The notes below the pieces were generated by a model, which ran no database searches, was not told the origin of the DNA, and saw only the letters and a program-made list of their open reading frames with translations. Both the position numbers and the translations under genes were made by a program. A DNA stretch of 64,000 bases from Tritrichomonas musculus (lineage: Eukaryota > Parabasalia > Tritrichomonadida > Tritrichomonadidae). Where the stretch lies: positions 682,001 through 746,000 of the forward strand of contig JAPFFF010000018.1 in assembly GCA_039105265.1 (NCBI GenBank), written 5' to 3'. Shown here one piece after another: positions 29,035-40,295 of this stretch (the stretch's first letter is position 1; the number at the start of each line of letters is the position of its first letter).

Positions 29035-32000
29035 ATGACGAAGTCTAATGAAGCCCCATTCTTTAATTTTGCAAGAAAATTTTCTTCTGCATTAGACTCT
29101 TTACAACCAAATTCGCCACCAACAAAACAAATAATGTCTTTTTTAGAACAATCGAAAACGATATGCGATGTTGATAATGTTATTACCTCAATTACAAATG
29201 ATTTACCAGAAACACTACTCAAACATCTTTTTGAAGATAATCTCAAGCCATATATTATTCAATCGCCAGACCCAACTCTTACACTTCCTTGTATTGACTT
29301 TTTTGTTCGGTCTCTTGCGACTATTTCCAAAATAACACCAGATCCTCTTATATGGCAAAAAACTTTTATTCAATTTGTCATCCAAAATCCTTTTAAAGCT
29401 GAAATTTCATGTTTTGATCAATTTATCGAAACTTTAAAACAATTTAAGACAAATATGAAACCATCATTTTGGTGGAAAATTTTATGCAGTTCACCTACTT
29501 GCGAATATTTGGATAAATTACGTGCTTTTGCCGAAGCTTTTTTAATTTCTTCTGAAGAACAGAAAACTCCTATGGAAAAAATTATAGATTGCGAATATAA
29601 AAACACAGTTTTAAATGCATTTCAACTATTGCGAAGTGTTACAAATATCGAAGTTCGAAATAAATTCACTCGATCGCTTCTTATTCCTTCATTTAATATA
29701 ACTGTGGATTGCGTTTCCAAAAGTGGAAGTGCACCATATTTATTTAAAGCCAAATTTTATCCACCAAACTCAGGTAAAAAAGATGCTGTAAACATTTTGA
29801 ACATAATTCGTGAACTTGGAGAAGAATCATTAAGCGACATACTTCGGTATTTTACTCTCCTAGTAAATAATTTTGAACGCCCACAAATTGGACAATTAAA
29901 CGTAAATAATGAATGGCTTATAGAAACACTCCGACTTCGGAAAATATTGCGTATAATATATCAAATTGTCCCAGATGCAACATCTCTATTTCAATCAACA
30001 ATTGATAATTTATCACAATTATCAGTTAAACAAATGATTACATTTGCTGTCCAATTTGATGTTAAAAAAAATGATTTTATTATCTCACATTGCAAAGATC
30101 CACAATGGAATAGCTCTATTATTAATTACATTGGACATCTTTCAATTGTTTTCGCTCCTATTTTCTTTAATTTAGATAAATCTATTGCAGAGGCTCGATG
30201 CACTGAATTAAAAAATAGAAACAAAAGGATGAAAGTCCAAAAAACTGATGATTTACTTGAAAACTTAGATGAAATATATTCGGATCCACTTCTTTTCGAA
30301 CAAAGAATTGATAATTCAGAGCCATCATTTTTACGAATGAATCTTCACTACAAACAAAATTCAGTAGGCTGGGATTACAATTCAGCATTGAATCATGTAG
30401 AGCAAATTATCAAAGCATCAGGCCATGAAAGTGAATGTCTTGTAATTTTCTCACGACGCTTTTCATTAGCGCAAAAGCGTCTTATTAATACATTTCCAGA
30501 AATTAATCACAAATTCTTAAGTGAAAAATTCCTTGGAAGCTGCCTTGACGAACTTACTTTATACAAACTTGCTTCATCAAGAAACATTGTTGAATCTTCT
30601 GCAATAACTGATGACCTTACGGAGGAGCAAAGATTGAAATATGTTTCTAATATATATGAAGGTCTTAAAAGTTCAGATGTTAACATTCAAAATGCTGCAT
30701 CAGAATCAGTAATGTTTGCACTAACTCATATTTTGCCAGCATCATTCAAACTTTGCGAACCATTCTTAAATTTGCCACGATTTGACTCAATATTAAACAA
30801 CAGCAATAAAACATCTCATAATCATCAGATATACATAGAAAATATTCGAATCGTTACATCAATATTTTCCATTGTATACCAAACGAAAGATCTTGAGAAT
30901 CGAGATTCAATTCTCGGAAAATTATTAAAATTACTGCAAAAATTTGTTAGCAATGAGCCACGAGATGAAGTAATGATATCGTCAATTACAACAATTCTCT
31001 TTGAAGAGCTTATGTCTGATAGTGATCAGGTATCAGATGGTGTTAAAAACATATTCATTGCATTCTTCTCCAAGAAAGATGATTCGCCTGATTCACCGCT
31101 CAGAATGCTATCTTTATATCAGAATCATTACAAATTAATAGCGCAAAAATTCCCAGGTTTCTTTGAAAAACTAGTTATAGTCATCAAAGAACTCCTAAAG
31201 AACAAAAAGACTGACAAAAATATATTTCAAATATTATCAGATACCCTTGTTGATATTTTGCTTAAACGAGAAGATGGATGGAAGATATTATATCAAATAA
31301 AAGAAGAAATACTTCCAACACTTTCATCTGAAGCAAATATCAAACCACCATCAAAATACGAATTATTCTGCTTTTCAATTGATCGTTTTATGTCCAAATA
31401 CAATCATCCATTAACAGAATCAGAGCTTGAACCTTTTGATGCCAACAATCCAAACAACCATTCATATGTTCTAGTGGATCAAATTTCTCTTGAACATATT
31501 CTTTATCATTCAAATGAAGCCAATATTTCTTCAAAAACTAAAAACGGCTCAGCTGTTTACAACATAAAAGCCATTCCTCCCGACATTGAAGATGTCAATG
31601 TTCCACTTTCATCATCAGAATCAGTCAATGATCAAAAGCTTGAACCAATTCAAGGAGAAGAAACAGAATTCAGCAAAGCATTCTCATCATTTGTAGATGA
31701 ATTTTCAACATCAGTTCCATGTGACTCATCATCACAAGGAAACCAACCACAACATGAATCCACAATGGCTGCACCTAAACTTTCAGTTCCACCCTCATCA
31801 CCTCCACCTGCAATCAACTCACCAGAAGTAGACTGGACAACCAAATCAAGGGAAACATTTCACGGATGGCATGACTGTACTCCTGGCGATTTCATGCATC
31901 CACCGACAGGCGTTAATGAGCCGAAGAACCTTCCATCAGAGACATTCAAGCAAGCACGAAAGCCACGTAGTCAATATCGAAAGAGATACTCAACAACAAT

Positions 32001-32829
32001 GATAAAAATCGATCCTTTTTCAGATTCAAAGGTTCTTTACAATTCTCCAGATGCTACTTCCTTTTATACTTCACTTTACAATAATATAAGTAACTCACTA
32101 ACGGACAATAATTTTGTACGTTTTAGAGCTGCTAACGGAATACTTGACTTAGCAGCATCTTCACTTTTCCAACATACAATAAGAGAGACAGTAAAAATTG
32201 GTTTATTATTCGTGAAAAAATGGCAAACAGATCAGAAAAAGATTTTACAAAATAGTTGGAAAAAAGATATATCTGATGGATTTCGTAGTTTCGTCTCTTC
32301 ACTTGGTTCTATTGTTGATTTGGCTACACATAAAGGTTTCAATGGTAAATTGGACACTTCATTGACAAACTTTTCTAATGGTCGATATCATTTATATTAT
32401 TCTAATGAGCAATATGAAATGATGTTCCACACAGCACCTTTACTCCCTACGGACTTGAATGATGAACAACAAATTTATAAAAAGAGACATATCGGTAATG
32501 ATAACGTTCATATCATTTGGACTGAACATATCTTCGATTACGATACAACAACTATTACTTCTCAATTTAATGACGCTCATATTATCATTTACCCAATTCA
32601 TGGAACATCTGAATTTTTCAGAGTAACAGTACATAGGAAAGAAAGACCTGAAAACGAGGTACAAATGAAATTCGGACCATTATTACTTGGCGAAACTGTT
32701 GTAAGCAGACATGCTTTACCTGACCTCGTTAGGTATACTGCGTTATATGCGGATAGGATTGCGCGTGAATATGCTTTGCCTGATACTTTGTTTGTCTCTT
32801 CAATGGGAGATATTTTAACTAATAAATAA
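29035..32829 (+). CDS. tuberin/RalGAP-like protein with C-terminal RapGAP domain
   Basis: 1264 residues from ATG 29035; the longer frame starts with TTG. A helical HEAT-like region of about 900 residues is followed by a Ser/Pro-rich linker (about 900-960, LSVPPSSPPPAIN). The C-terminal GTPase-activating domain has QYEMMFHTAPLLP, then KKRHIGNDNVHIIWTEH, where the catalytic Asn thumb is about residue 1155. FNDAHIIIYPIHGTSEFFRV and PDLVRYTALYADRIAR follow, matching TSC2 and RalGAP alpha. It should switch off a Rap/Ral/Rheb-like small GTPase. Whether the target is a Rheb-TOR branch cannot be told. AATTCACCAA directly before the ATG is initiator-like. Confidence 0.87.
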   Translation: MTKSNEAPFFNFARKFSSALDSLQPNSPPTKQIMSFLEQSKTICDVDNVITSITNDLPETLLKHLFEDNLKPYIIQSPDPTLTLPCIDFFVRSLATISKITPDPLIWQKTFIQFVIQNPFKAEISCFDQFIETLKQFKTNMKPSFWWKILCSSPTCEYLDKLRAFAEAFLISSEEQKTPMEKIIDCEYKNTVLNAFQLLRSVTNIEVRNKFTRSLLIPSFNITVDCVSKSGSAPYLFKAKFYPPNSGKKDAVNILNIIRELGEESLSDILRYFTLLVNNFERPQIGQLNVNNEWLIETLRLRKILRIIYQIVPDATSLFQSTIDNLSQLSVKQMITFAVQFDVKKNDFIISHCKDPQWNSSIINYIGHLSIVFAPIFFNLDKSIAEARCTELKNRNKRMKVQKTDDLLENLDEIYSDPLLFEQRIDNSEPSFLRMNLHYKQNSVGWDYNSALNHVEQIIKASGHESECLVIFSRRFSLAQKRLINTFPEINHKFLSEKFLGSCLDELTLYKLASSRNIVESSAITDDLTEEQRLKYVSNIYEGLKSSDVNIQNAASESVMFALTHILPASFKLCEPFLNLPRFDSILNNSNKTSHNHQIYIENIRIVTSIFSIVYQTKDLENRDSILGKLLKLLQKFVSNEPRDEVMISSITTILFEELMSDSDQVSDGVKNIFIAFFSKKDDSPDSPLRMLSLYQNHYKLIAQKFPGFFEKLVIVIKELLKNKKTDKNIFQILSDTLVDILLKREDGWKILYQIKEEILPTLSSEANIKPPSKYELFCFSIDRFMSKYNHPLTESELEPFDANNPNNHSYVLVDQISLEHILYHSNEANISSKTKNGSAVYNIKAIPPDIEDVNVPLSSSESVNDQKLEPIQGEETEFSKAFSSFVDEFSTSVPCDSSSQGNQPQHESTMAAPKLSVPPSSPPPAINSPEVDWTTKSRETFHGWHDCTPGDFMHPPTGVNEPKNLPSETFKQARKPRSQYRKRYSTTMIKIDPFSDSKVLYNSPDATSFYTSLYNNISNSLTDNNFVRFRAANGILDLAASSLFQHTIRETVKIGLLFVKKWQTDQKKILQNSWKKDISDGFRSFVSSLGSIVDLATHKGFNGKLDTSLTNFSNGRYHLYYSNEQYEMMFHTAPLLPTDLNDEQQIYKKRHIGNDNVHIIWTEHIFDYDTTTITSQFNDAHIIIYPIHGTSEFFRVTVHRKERPENEVQMKFGPLLLGETVVSRHALPDLVRYTALYADRIAREYALPDTLFVSSMGDILTNK

Positions 32830-34299
32830 AATTGAATTCAATTGTTTCTGAAGAAGGCCAATTTTGACCTTTGTTTATTTTCTTTTTTATTCGCTTTTAT
32901 CTATACCGAAATTCATCATTCTTGATATTTTATATTTAAATTAAATAATATTTCTTTTTTAAAATCAGGCTATAGATTTCGTGAAAGTTAACGTCATAAA
33001 TCAGATTATCACAATTTTAATTTTTTTGGAATTTACATTTATCAAATAAATATCATCATATTTTCTTATAAATAAAGCATCATCTATAAGCTATGGCCTT
33101 TATATTATTAAATAACTTTCTATTTAGATCTGAAAAGGTTAAAAAAATGTAAATAATTACAAATAAATGCCTTAAATGTGAATTATACAAATGGAAATAT
33201 TGAATAACCCATATTTCATAAGTAATTTACATATAAAAGATTGTAAATAAATATCATTTAAATGTTTGGCACATGATTTAGAATTTATTGGCAAATATAT
33301 ATAAATATCAAATTATTTTAAGCATCGTTAATGCACATTATTCTATTTTGAATCGAGGAAAGTCATTTTAAATTTCACTTAGCATATTTTATCTTCCATT
33401 TTTCAAAAAGTTGAAATTAAATCTATCATAAATATTTATAAATATGGTTATAAATGCAATTTTGATCAACTCAATATTTTAAAATCATATTTATAAATTC
33501 CAAAAACAAAGTCTTGGTCATTTATTTATATTCCATTTTGTTCAACCCTATTTTATTTTTTACACCTCCCTTTCAAATTAAAATTGCATTATACTCATAA
33601 ATATTCATTTAAATATATTTTAAAATTATTTATTATAATCTATATCATATATAATATTTATATTATTTATAATGCAATTTTGTTCCCTACTTATTAATGA
33701 AGAAAACAAATTTTATTTTGAATAGGAAAAGTTTATAAAATAACAAAGTTTAACATTCAAAAGCCAAAAGCTATACCTTACAAAAAGTATTAAGAAAATT
33801 TTATTATGAACTTTATATTTTATGCTTTTTTTTCAATTTTATTATATCTTACTTTGATGTTTGACAAAAAAATAATTAACTTCTAAAAAAAAGTAAGCAT
33901 ACATATATAAAACTTTTAATTACAAATGCAATAATGAACTTTTTTTTATAGCCGATAAATGATATTATTCAAATTGAGTTAATTAGATAAAATTCAAACT
34001 TTATTTTAAAAAGCCAAACAGCATACTCACAAAAAGTGAATAAATAATTCACTTAAATTTTACTGAATTTATTTTATACAATTTTTGATTTAATAATGAA
34101 TTCATTTGAACATTATTGTGTAATAAAATAGTAAAAAATTAATTATAATAAAATATAAAATTATTTTAATTAAATATTTAATTTTATGAAAGATATATAT
34201 AATATTTATATTGATTCGTTTATAATAATGGTTATTCAAATAAAAAAGGTTTATCAGAATTGTATCTGATATTTGAATGGTTATTTAATTCAAATATAA
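32830..34299. other. long AT-rich intergenic region
   Basis: About 1.5 kb with no supported gene. A diverged direct repeat is visible: aaaagccaaaagctataccttacaaaaagt near 33759 resembles a stretch near 34011 (aaaagccaaacagcatactc). Otherwise it is homopolymers and ATATTTATAAATAT-type sequence. Confidence 0.5.
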
Positions 34300-35820
34300 A
34301 TGTTAAGTTTTATGCATAAGAGCAACTCAAAGGATTCGCTGCAATTTCGAGATGATTTCAGCCCTAATTTCACACTCAACTGCAACAATGGAGTATATCA
34401 AGCTAACCAACGCCCTTTTAAAAAAAAGAAACGTGAAACATATGCCGAATCTGATATGAGCAATTACTTAGAAGAATTACAATTTTATAGGTCAGCAAAT
34501 TCTTTAACTCATATGCGTTCAAGAGTTTCATTAAAACTACATTCTAAATCAGTGAGTGACTCTAGAACTGTCATTCATCCGTTAGAAGTTGAACAATTCA
34601 TGGAGATCATGAATAGTCATGATACAGTGAAAATTATCCAATTGTTGGATAATATTGCGAAGGCGTGTGAGATCACACCTTCTGTTATTTCTGAGATTTC
34701 TACTTCCGAGGAAGTAATTGAAAGCTTAGTCAACACTCTCGAGTCATCTGAATCAGAAGATCTTACAAAATCATTGTTACTTTCAATTTCTGCTTTGTTT
34801 CCTTTTTGTGGAAATAAAATGATTTATTTAGTCGATTTATTATATTTAGAATTCTCCCATTTGTTAGAATCTGCGACTTCTACTACTATTTTACCAGCTT
34901 TAAATCTTATTATTTCAATTTCAAATAATTCATATGGCCGCAATTCTCTAACTTCAGTTGGGATATGTGAATTATTAATACACATCGCGACGTCAGTAAA
35001 TACTCCGCTCGTAGCAATCCAATGTTGCATTGCTCTCGAGTCTATTTTTTCAGATGGAGCTGACGACGCTGACATCATACTGTTGATGCCACTTCTCTCA
35101 CTTCCTTATATTGAAGCTAAAGCAGCGATTATTTCAACTTTGATTTCGATTACTTCAAAGACTCCTATTGCTACCAATAAACTTTGCCAATCATCTCAAA
35201 TCCACTTAAAGCTCATAAGTATGCTTAGTGATGAAAATTTGAGAGGACAAAGTCTTCGGCTCATTACTAATATATGCGGTTTTTCCGATATATCCTATGT
35301 TAAAGAAATGATTGACAATGGATTAGTTATGATTTTAATTAATTTTATTAATTCAGATAAAGCTGCTATTTCTCTTCATGCTATTTCTCTTCTTTTAGAA
35401 AGATTGCCGGAAGAAGTTTTTGCTTTGCTTCCTCCAAATTTCACCGACAATTTAATTGAATTAGCTTATGGATCACCGTTTGAAATAATGAAGCAAGCTT
35501 CTTATTTAATTGCTACCGAGATATACTACCTCAATCTAAGTGAAATCATCAAATTTATCAAACCAGAAACGATTGAATTACTTGTCGAAATGCTATCATC
35601 AGGGCAAGATGATGTAATGCTACAATGCCTCCATGCTCTTGGAAAAATTGCTCAAGTATGTGTTAATATTGGAAAAGAAAAAGAGTATTCAGAATACTTG
35701 AATAGTACCGATGTAATTTCAGTGCTCGAATCTCTTGGCGAAAATAGATTACAAATAGTTAGCGATAGGGCACGATCACTCATGAAAAAACTCGAACCAA
35801 TATTATACACTGATTCTTAA
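34300..35820 (+). CDS. armadillo-repeat protein (importin-alpha-like)
   Basis: 506 residues. The N-terminal 95 are polar with a basic cluster PFKKKKRE, reminiscent of but not clearly an importin-beta-binding region. Residues about 100-495 form a continuous series of three-helix armadillo-like repeats: IKQLLDNIAKACE-like, ISTSEEVIESLVNTLESSES, LRGQSLRLITNICGFS, MIDNGLVMILINFINSD and LQCLHALGKIAQVC. The layout is that of importin-alpha or a related adaptor, but the conserved Trp/Asn cargo-binding array is not evident, so the role is a protein-binding scaffold of unknown partner. It is convergent with the next gene, 151 bp apart. Confidence 0.6.
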   Translation: MLSFMHKSNSKDSLQFRDDFSPNFTLNCNNGVYQANQRPFKKKKRETYAESDMSNYLEELQFYRSANSLTHMRSRVSLKLHSKSVSDSRTVIHPLEVEQFMEIMNSHDTVKIIQLLDNIAKACEITPSVISEISTSEEVIESLVNTLESSESEDLTKSLLLSISALFPFCGNKMIYLVDLLYLEFSHLLESATSTTILPALNLIISISNNSYGRNSLTSVGICELLIHIATSVNTPLVAIQCCIALESIFSDGADDADIILLMPLLSLPYIEAKAAIISTLISITSKTPIATNKLCQSSQIHLKLISMLSDENLRGQSLRLITNICGFSDISYVKEMIDNGLVMILINFINSDKAAISLHAISLLLERLPEEVFALLPPNFTDNLIELAYGSPFEIMKQASYLIATEIYYLNLSEIIKFIKPETIELLVEMLSSGQDDVMLQCLHALGKIAQVCVNIGKEKEYSEYLNSTDVISVLESLGENRLQIVSDRARSLMKKLEPILYTDS

Positions 35821-35971
35821 TATAAGCGTATATAAAATGTTTTTAATTATTAATAAAAATGTAAATAAAATATATTTTATTATTTCTGTTTTTTTTTATT
35901 TAAGAATTTGCTAAATACAAATCAAGATCTAATGATCAAAACAAAACATAAATTGTTTCATGGAATTTTAT

Positions 35972-38653
35972 TTACTGTATCTTTAGAGACCAGTCATTAT
36001 TAATATTAAGGTTAAGATTTTCAATTGTAAGAATACCATTTTCGTATGAAGCATTTCCATCTGATGAATCAACAGGTCCTGAAGATCCGTAAATAATGAC
36101 TTTATTTATTATTGAATTTTTAACCAATTCAGGTATTGAAGCTTGCTTTTCATCACCTTTAATAGATTTCAACTGGCCATTTATACACACAAATTTTCGA
36201 TGAACGAATTCTCCTTTCATATAATTATATGATTCTCCATCATCAAAGTAGAGTTCACCATCAGCATTTCCATTTTCATCTAAAGCCACATATAATGTCA
36301 AAGGACAAGAAGAAATCGTTGAAAGAGCAGATTTTCCTACTTCAGAAAAAGTGGGAATAATTTTTCCACCTCTTATAAAGACAGGTGTATCTTTTATTGT
36401 CACAGAAATAGTTTCTGATGGTCCTTCAAGTTTCTTTCCTGTTTCAAAACGATACCAAACACCAGGTGGCTTTATAACGTCAAGCTCGTCTACATCATCT
36501 TCTAATACAGGAGCAATATACAAAGATTCATCCAATATTGCAACTGAATCGATATCATTATAATCAACTTCAGAATCTGACTTAAAAACTGCCCAAAGTG
36601 GAAGAACTGGTGGAACTCCAGTCAGATGGGTTCGACGGATTGCAGAATACCACAATGGAAGAATCTTGTATCGTGTAATTACAGCTTCTTTTAGGATGTC
36701 TTGTTCTTCACCATCGTACATGAAAGGTTCTCTTCGAGCTGATCTGTGATGGCAATGTTCACGATAGAAAGGATAAAGCCAAACACCAAGTTGGAACCAT
36801 CTTATAAGCAAATTCCCATCTGGAGACTTCAAAAATCCGCCAAGATCGGCACCAGTGAAAGGCATTCCACAGCAACCGCTTGTCAAAACCATTGAAAGAG
36901 AAACTGCCAAGTGCTCCCAACTTGCTGTGTTGTCACCAGTCCATGTCCATGCAAATTTTTGAGAACCAGCAAAATATGAACGTGTTAAAATAAACGGTCG
37001 CATATTAGAATCTGGATTTCTATTTATAAGGCCTTGAAAAGTAGATGCTGTATTGAGAAGACCATAAATATTATGGACTTCTCGATCTTCATGACCACCA
37101 TAGTGAATGAGTCCCTTTGGGAATGTTGATTGGTCACTTTTGAATATTGATGGTTCATTCATATCATTCCAATAAAAAACATTGGGTCCTGAACCATCCT
37201 TCTCATTTTCATATGTGAATTGCTGTGAGTACCAACGAAAAGCTGAAGGATTTAGAAAATCTGGCCATACACACGGACCAGGCCAACAATCAGCTATAAA
37301 TGGAGCATTGCCTGATTCTGTAACGAGAAAGTTTGAGCGATGCGATTCTTTGTACTGTTTGTGGTCGTTATTGTGAGGAAAGTGTGGATCACAGAGTCGA
37401 ACAAGATATCTGTCGTTATTTGCTAGCTCTGAAATGATATTTGAAGGATTTGGAAAGCCTTGGCGGGAAAATGTGAAAGGGGCTTTGCTTGCGAGATGGT
37501 CTACATCAAGCCAGATACAATCAAAAGGAATTCCAATATCGTCAAGTCCACGCATAACAACACCAACTTCATGTTGTGTAGCATAAGTCCAACGTGATTG
37601 GTGATATCCAAGAGCGAAAAGTGGTGCGAACATTGGATATCCTGTCAATTCACAATATTGCTTCATTATTTGCTTAAATCCATTATTAGTAGAGTCTTGA
37701 TTCTGACCATAAAATAAGATAAAGTCAACATAACCTGCTTCACTAACAAATTTTATTTCACGACCTTGATGATCATCTTTACTATAAGTTTTGATGTTGA
37801 TAAATGTATCACTAGGATTGATCCAGAATAAAGCCGCTGAGAGTTCTATTGAGTGAGCGTGACAGAAAGGTATTGAGGAGTATAAATTTACAGGTGAATC
37901 GGCTTCGAATTCAAATGAATCTGTATTAAATAAACGGAGTGGCTCGTTGGAATCTGATTCATCATCAGCTTCAGAATTTTGTTCGGCATCTTCTTCAGGC
38001 TCTGTATCTGCAAGGTTGATTGGAGAAGCTCTCTCACTGAGACCAGTCAATTTTACATCACCTGGGAAGAAAAAGTCGGCTCCAACTGCTGTCTCACCAT
38101 TTTTAATGTAATCAGTAAATCCATTAAATACTTCAGGAGGAACTTGCTTATTTGTGTGATGTTCAAAAACTAATTGACTTCTTCCATTGATAATTGTTAC
38201 TATTTTATTATTTTGCTTTACTGAAATTTTTAAAGACGAATATTCGATAGTTAACGATATTCCTTGGTAATCTCCAAAATGAATTACGAATTCAGAGTCA
38301 GTTGAGCTTGAATCTTTAATAAGCGAGATAGAATGCATTGCATCTTGATCAATAACATATGCGTTCTTGGAAAGATCGTAACGTTGAAAAGATTCTTCTT
38401 GTGTTGGTGTCATTCGAAATCGAATACCGCCAGATTTAAGTGCATAAATAGAAAGAGATATATTATTGGGCGAACCATCTAATAATAAATTTGCTGTAAA
38501 AATATCATCTTTGATTTGAGCTGATTTTGGATCCAAACTCCATTTATTTGATTTCTTTTGGCTTTCTCGACAGAATCTCATGTCTTTGCATGATCGGAAA
38601 TTATTCCTATCAACAGTTGATAAAATAAAAGCGAAAAAGAAGACGAAAAGCAT
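35972..38653 (-). CDS. glucosidase II alpha subunit (GH31)
   Basis: 893 residues from ATG 38653, which gives a signal peptide (MLFVFFFAFILSTVDRN). An in-frame ATG at 38734 would put 27 extra residues before it and is less likely. Conserved GlcII features: NFRSCKDMRFCRES near the N-terminus, then a beta-sandwich domain and GADFFFPGDVKLTGLSERAS. The catalytic domain has FYWNDMNEPSIF (nucleophile Asp about 497) and TWTGDNTASWEHL (acid/base Asp about 574). RWFQLGVWLYPFYREHCHHR forms part of the glucose pocket. An acidic insertion (EPEEDAEQNSEADDES) lies at about 217-236. It trims glucose from N-glycans in the ER in the calnexin-type quality-control cycle. It lacks an ER-retention tail, as usual for the alpha subunit, which relies on the beta subunit. 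Confidence 0.92.
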   Translation of the reverse strand: MLFVFFFAFILSTVDRNNFRSCKDMRFCRESQKKSNKWSLDPKSAQIKDDIFTANLLLDGSPNNISLSIYALKSGGIRFRMTPTQEESFQRYDLSKNAYVIDQDAMHSISLIKDSSSTDSEFVIHFGDYQGISLTIEYSSLKISVKQNNKIVTIINGRSQLVFEHHTNKQVPPEVFNGFTDYIKNGETAVGADFFFPGDVKLTGLSERASPINLADTEPEEDAEQNSEADDESDSNEPLRLFNTDSFEFEADSPVNLYSSIPFCHAHSIELSAALFWINPSDTFINIKTYSKDDHQGREIKFVSEAGYVDFILFYGQNQDSTNNGFKQIMKQYCELTGYPMFAPLFALGYHQSRWTYATQHEVGVVMRGLDDIGIPFDCIWLDVDHLASKAPFTFSRQGFPNPSNIISELANNDRYLVRLCDPHFPHNNDHKQYKESHRSNFLVTESGNAPFIADCWPGPCVWPDFLNPSAFRWYSQQFTYENEKDGSGPNVFYWNDMNEPSIFKSDQSTFPKGLIHYGGHEDREVHNIYGLLNTASTFQGLINRNPDSNMRPFILTRSYFAGSQKFAWTWTGDNTASWEHLAVSLSMVLTSGCCGMPFTGADLGGFLKSPDGNLLIRWFQLGVWLYPFYREHCHHRSARREPFMYDGEEQDILKEAVITRYKILPLWYSAIRRTHLTGVPPVLPLWAVFKSDSEVDYNDIDSVAILDESLYIAPVLEDDVDELDVIKPPGVWYRFETGKKLEGPSETISVTIKDTPVFIRGGKIIPTFSEVGKSALSTISSCPLTLYVALDENGNADGELYFDDGESYNYMKGEFVHRKFVCINGQLKSIKGDEKQASIPELVKNSIINKVIIYGSSGPVDSSDGNASYENGILTIENLNLNINNDWSLKIQ

Positions 38654-38835
38654 TTTAGAATATATTTGGTCAAGACGTTTGATGAAGGAAAACACATCAA
38701 TTTCCTTTTTTATAACTAGAGTTTTCACATTCATAATATAAATTCAGAAATAATAAAATATAAGTAAAAAAATAGTATAAAGAAAAAAACATGATGCCTC
38801 TGAATTAATATAAATAGATTGAGACATCATTTTTA

Positions 38836-40203
38836 TTATAAAACAAGATAATCATAAAAATATTCTAAATCTTTTCTATGTTCTTTTCCACAATATTGAA
38901 CTCTATCATTTGTTCTCCAGTCACAATGGTCTCTCCAATGGTAAATCATAGAAACGCCCATTGATTGAGAATTCATAGACGGGAACCAATGAGGAGCTTC
39001 TTTTTCAATCCACCAGGCCCTTCGACCAGATTTTGATACAATAATCCATGAAAATGTTGAACGATATGTTGCCATGATAACATCTGATCCTAATATTAAA
39101 GCCATGTCATTTTGGGCACTTCTATGGTCTTTATCTGGTTTTCTCAATGCATCTGTCATTAGGATTCTACTTCCATAACGTTCAAACATCATTTTTTTAA
39201 TTTCAAGGTTATCTGTTGCAACTGCAAGCATCATATCTTCTTTTGCAAGCCTTCTGTCAACTTCTTCATAAACTATTGGCATTGTTTGATTAAAACCATG
39301 TGAATAATACTGACCAGCACGATGATATCTTATATGAACACCTAATATCCTTTTACCTGGAGGAGCTAGTGCCAAAACTTCCTTTGCTCTTTCAATAGCA
39401 GATTCTGGAAAATGCGAAAAATAATTTCCAACAAAATATGCGCAATGAATTCCAAAATTCTCTCTGGCAAATTTAGCTGTATCTTTATTCACATAAATCA
39501 TCGGCCCATACAAAAGATCATTTATTCCAACAAATTGTTTATCACTCAAGATTAAATCGCTTACATTATAACAACACCATTTAATATCAGTTGGCACTGA
39601 AATAAAATGCCTTGAAGGTTTTTGAAGTTTTTTAGGAAGTTGGCTTCGGTTTGTTAAAACAGATGGTGGAAATGGATAAGCATGCTGAAAAACAACACCT
39701 TCTTTTGTTGGAAAGTTGGATGTTACTAAGACTGAGCGATTTGACATCAAGGCCATCGTAAATCCATTTATATCTGTAGTCATTTTATTTCCCATTCCTT
39801 TAACAGGATGTTGGATGATAAAATATTTACGGTCTTCAAGTGGAATTTTCGCGTTATGATCTTCCCATCCTTTTATAAGTCTATAAGCACGAACGACTTG
39901 CGAACAAGTAACTTCACTTTCTGGATTTGAACAATGAACATAACTTCTTGACCATGTTGGGAGATTTAAAAATTTGATAGCTGTATCTAATTCTTCTTCT
40001 GTATATGGAATATCTTTGGGAGGCGGGGGAAGAATCCTAATATCTTGCGGATAACGGAGTGGCTTTTTTACAGGAGGCCAGTCGTGATTGTCAGGAATAC
40101 CTGGAATTCTTTGGAAATGGTATATAATATTAGCAATAACAAGAATAATAATAAACACAGTAGCTGCTTGATTTAATAGTTTAAATATTCGTTTCTTATT
40201 CAC
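38836..40203 (-). CDS. fucosyltransferase-like type II membrane glycosyltransferase
   Basis: The frame gives 455 residues with one membrane anchor at about 13-30, so a type II Golgi protein. The lumenal part has GVHIRYHRAGQYY (the HxR donor-binding motif of fucosyltransferases) and SAQNDMALILGSDVIMATYR-STFSWIIVSKSGRRAWWI, resembling the acidic/STF motif of GT37 xyloglucan-type and related alpha-fucosyltransferases. The acceptor is unknown. The start is odd: the frame begins at GTG (40201-40203), an in-frame TGA lies 11 codons upstream and no ATG lies between. The next in-frame ATG (about residue 136) would remove the anchor. Either GTG initiates, the ATG was mutated, or there is a tiny first exon. 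It is divergent from the kinase gene, with 92 bp shared upstream. Confidence 0.75.
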   Translation of the reverse strand: MNKKRIFKLLNQAATVFIIILVIANIIYHFQRIPGIPDNHDWPPVKKPLRYPQDIRILPPPPKDIPYTEEELDTAIKFLNLPTWSRSYVHCSNPESEVTCSQVVRAYRLIKGWEDHNAKIPLEDRKYFIIQHPVKGMGNKMTTDINGFTMALMSNRSVLVTSNFPTKEGVVFQHAYPFPPSVLTNRSQLPKKLQKPSRHFISVPTDIKWCCYNVSDLILSDKQFVGINDLLYGPMIYVNKDTAKFARENFGIHCAYFVGNYFSHFPESAIERAKEVLALAPPGKRILGVHIRYHRAGQYYSHGFNQTMPIVYEEVDRRLAKEDMMLAVATDNLEIKKMMFERYGSRILMTDALRKPDKDHRSAQNDMALILGSDVIMATYRSTFSWIIVSKSGRRAWWIEKEAPHWFPSMNSQSMGVSMIYHWRDHCDWRTNDRVQYCGKEHRKDLEYFYDYLVL

Positions 40204-40295
40204 TGGATTTAAATCAAAGAAAATAAAATGGTTTCAATTCAACGTTTATTTGATTTTGTTAACATCTAATGATTTAACCAAATTTTATATATTTT

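Noticed and set aside
34300-35820. Bona fide importin alpha
   Set aside because: No clear importin-beta-binding domain and no Trp/Asn cargo array; only an armadillo protein is claimed.
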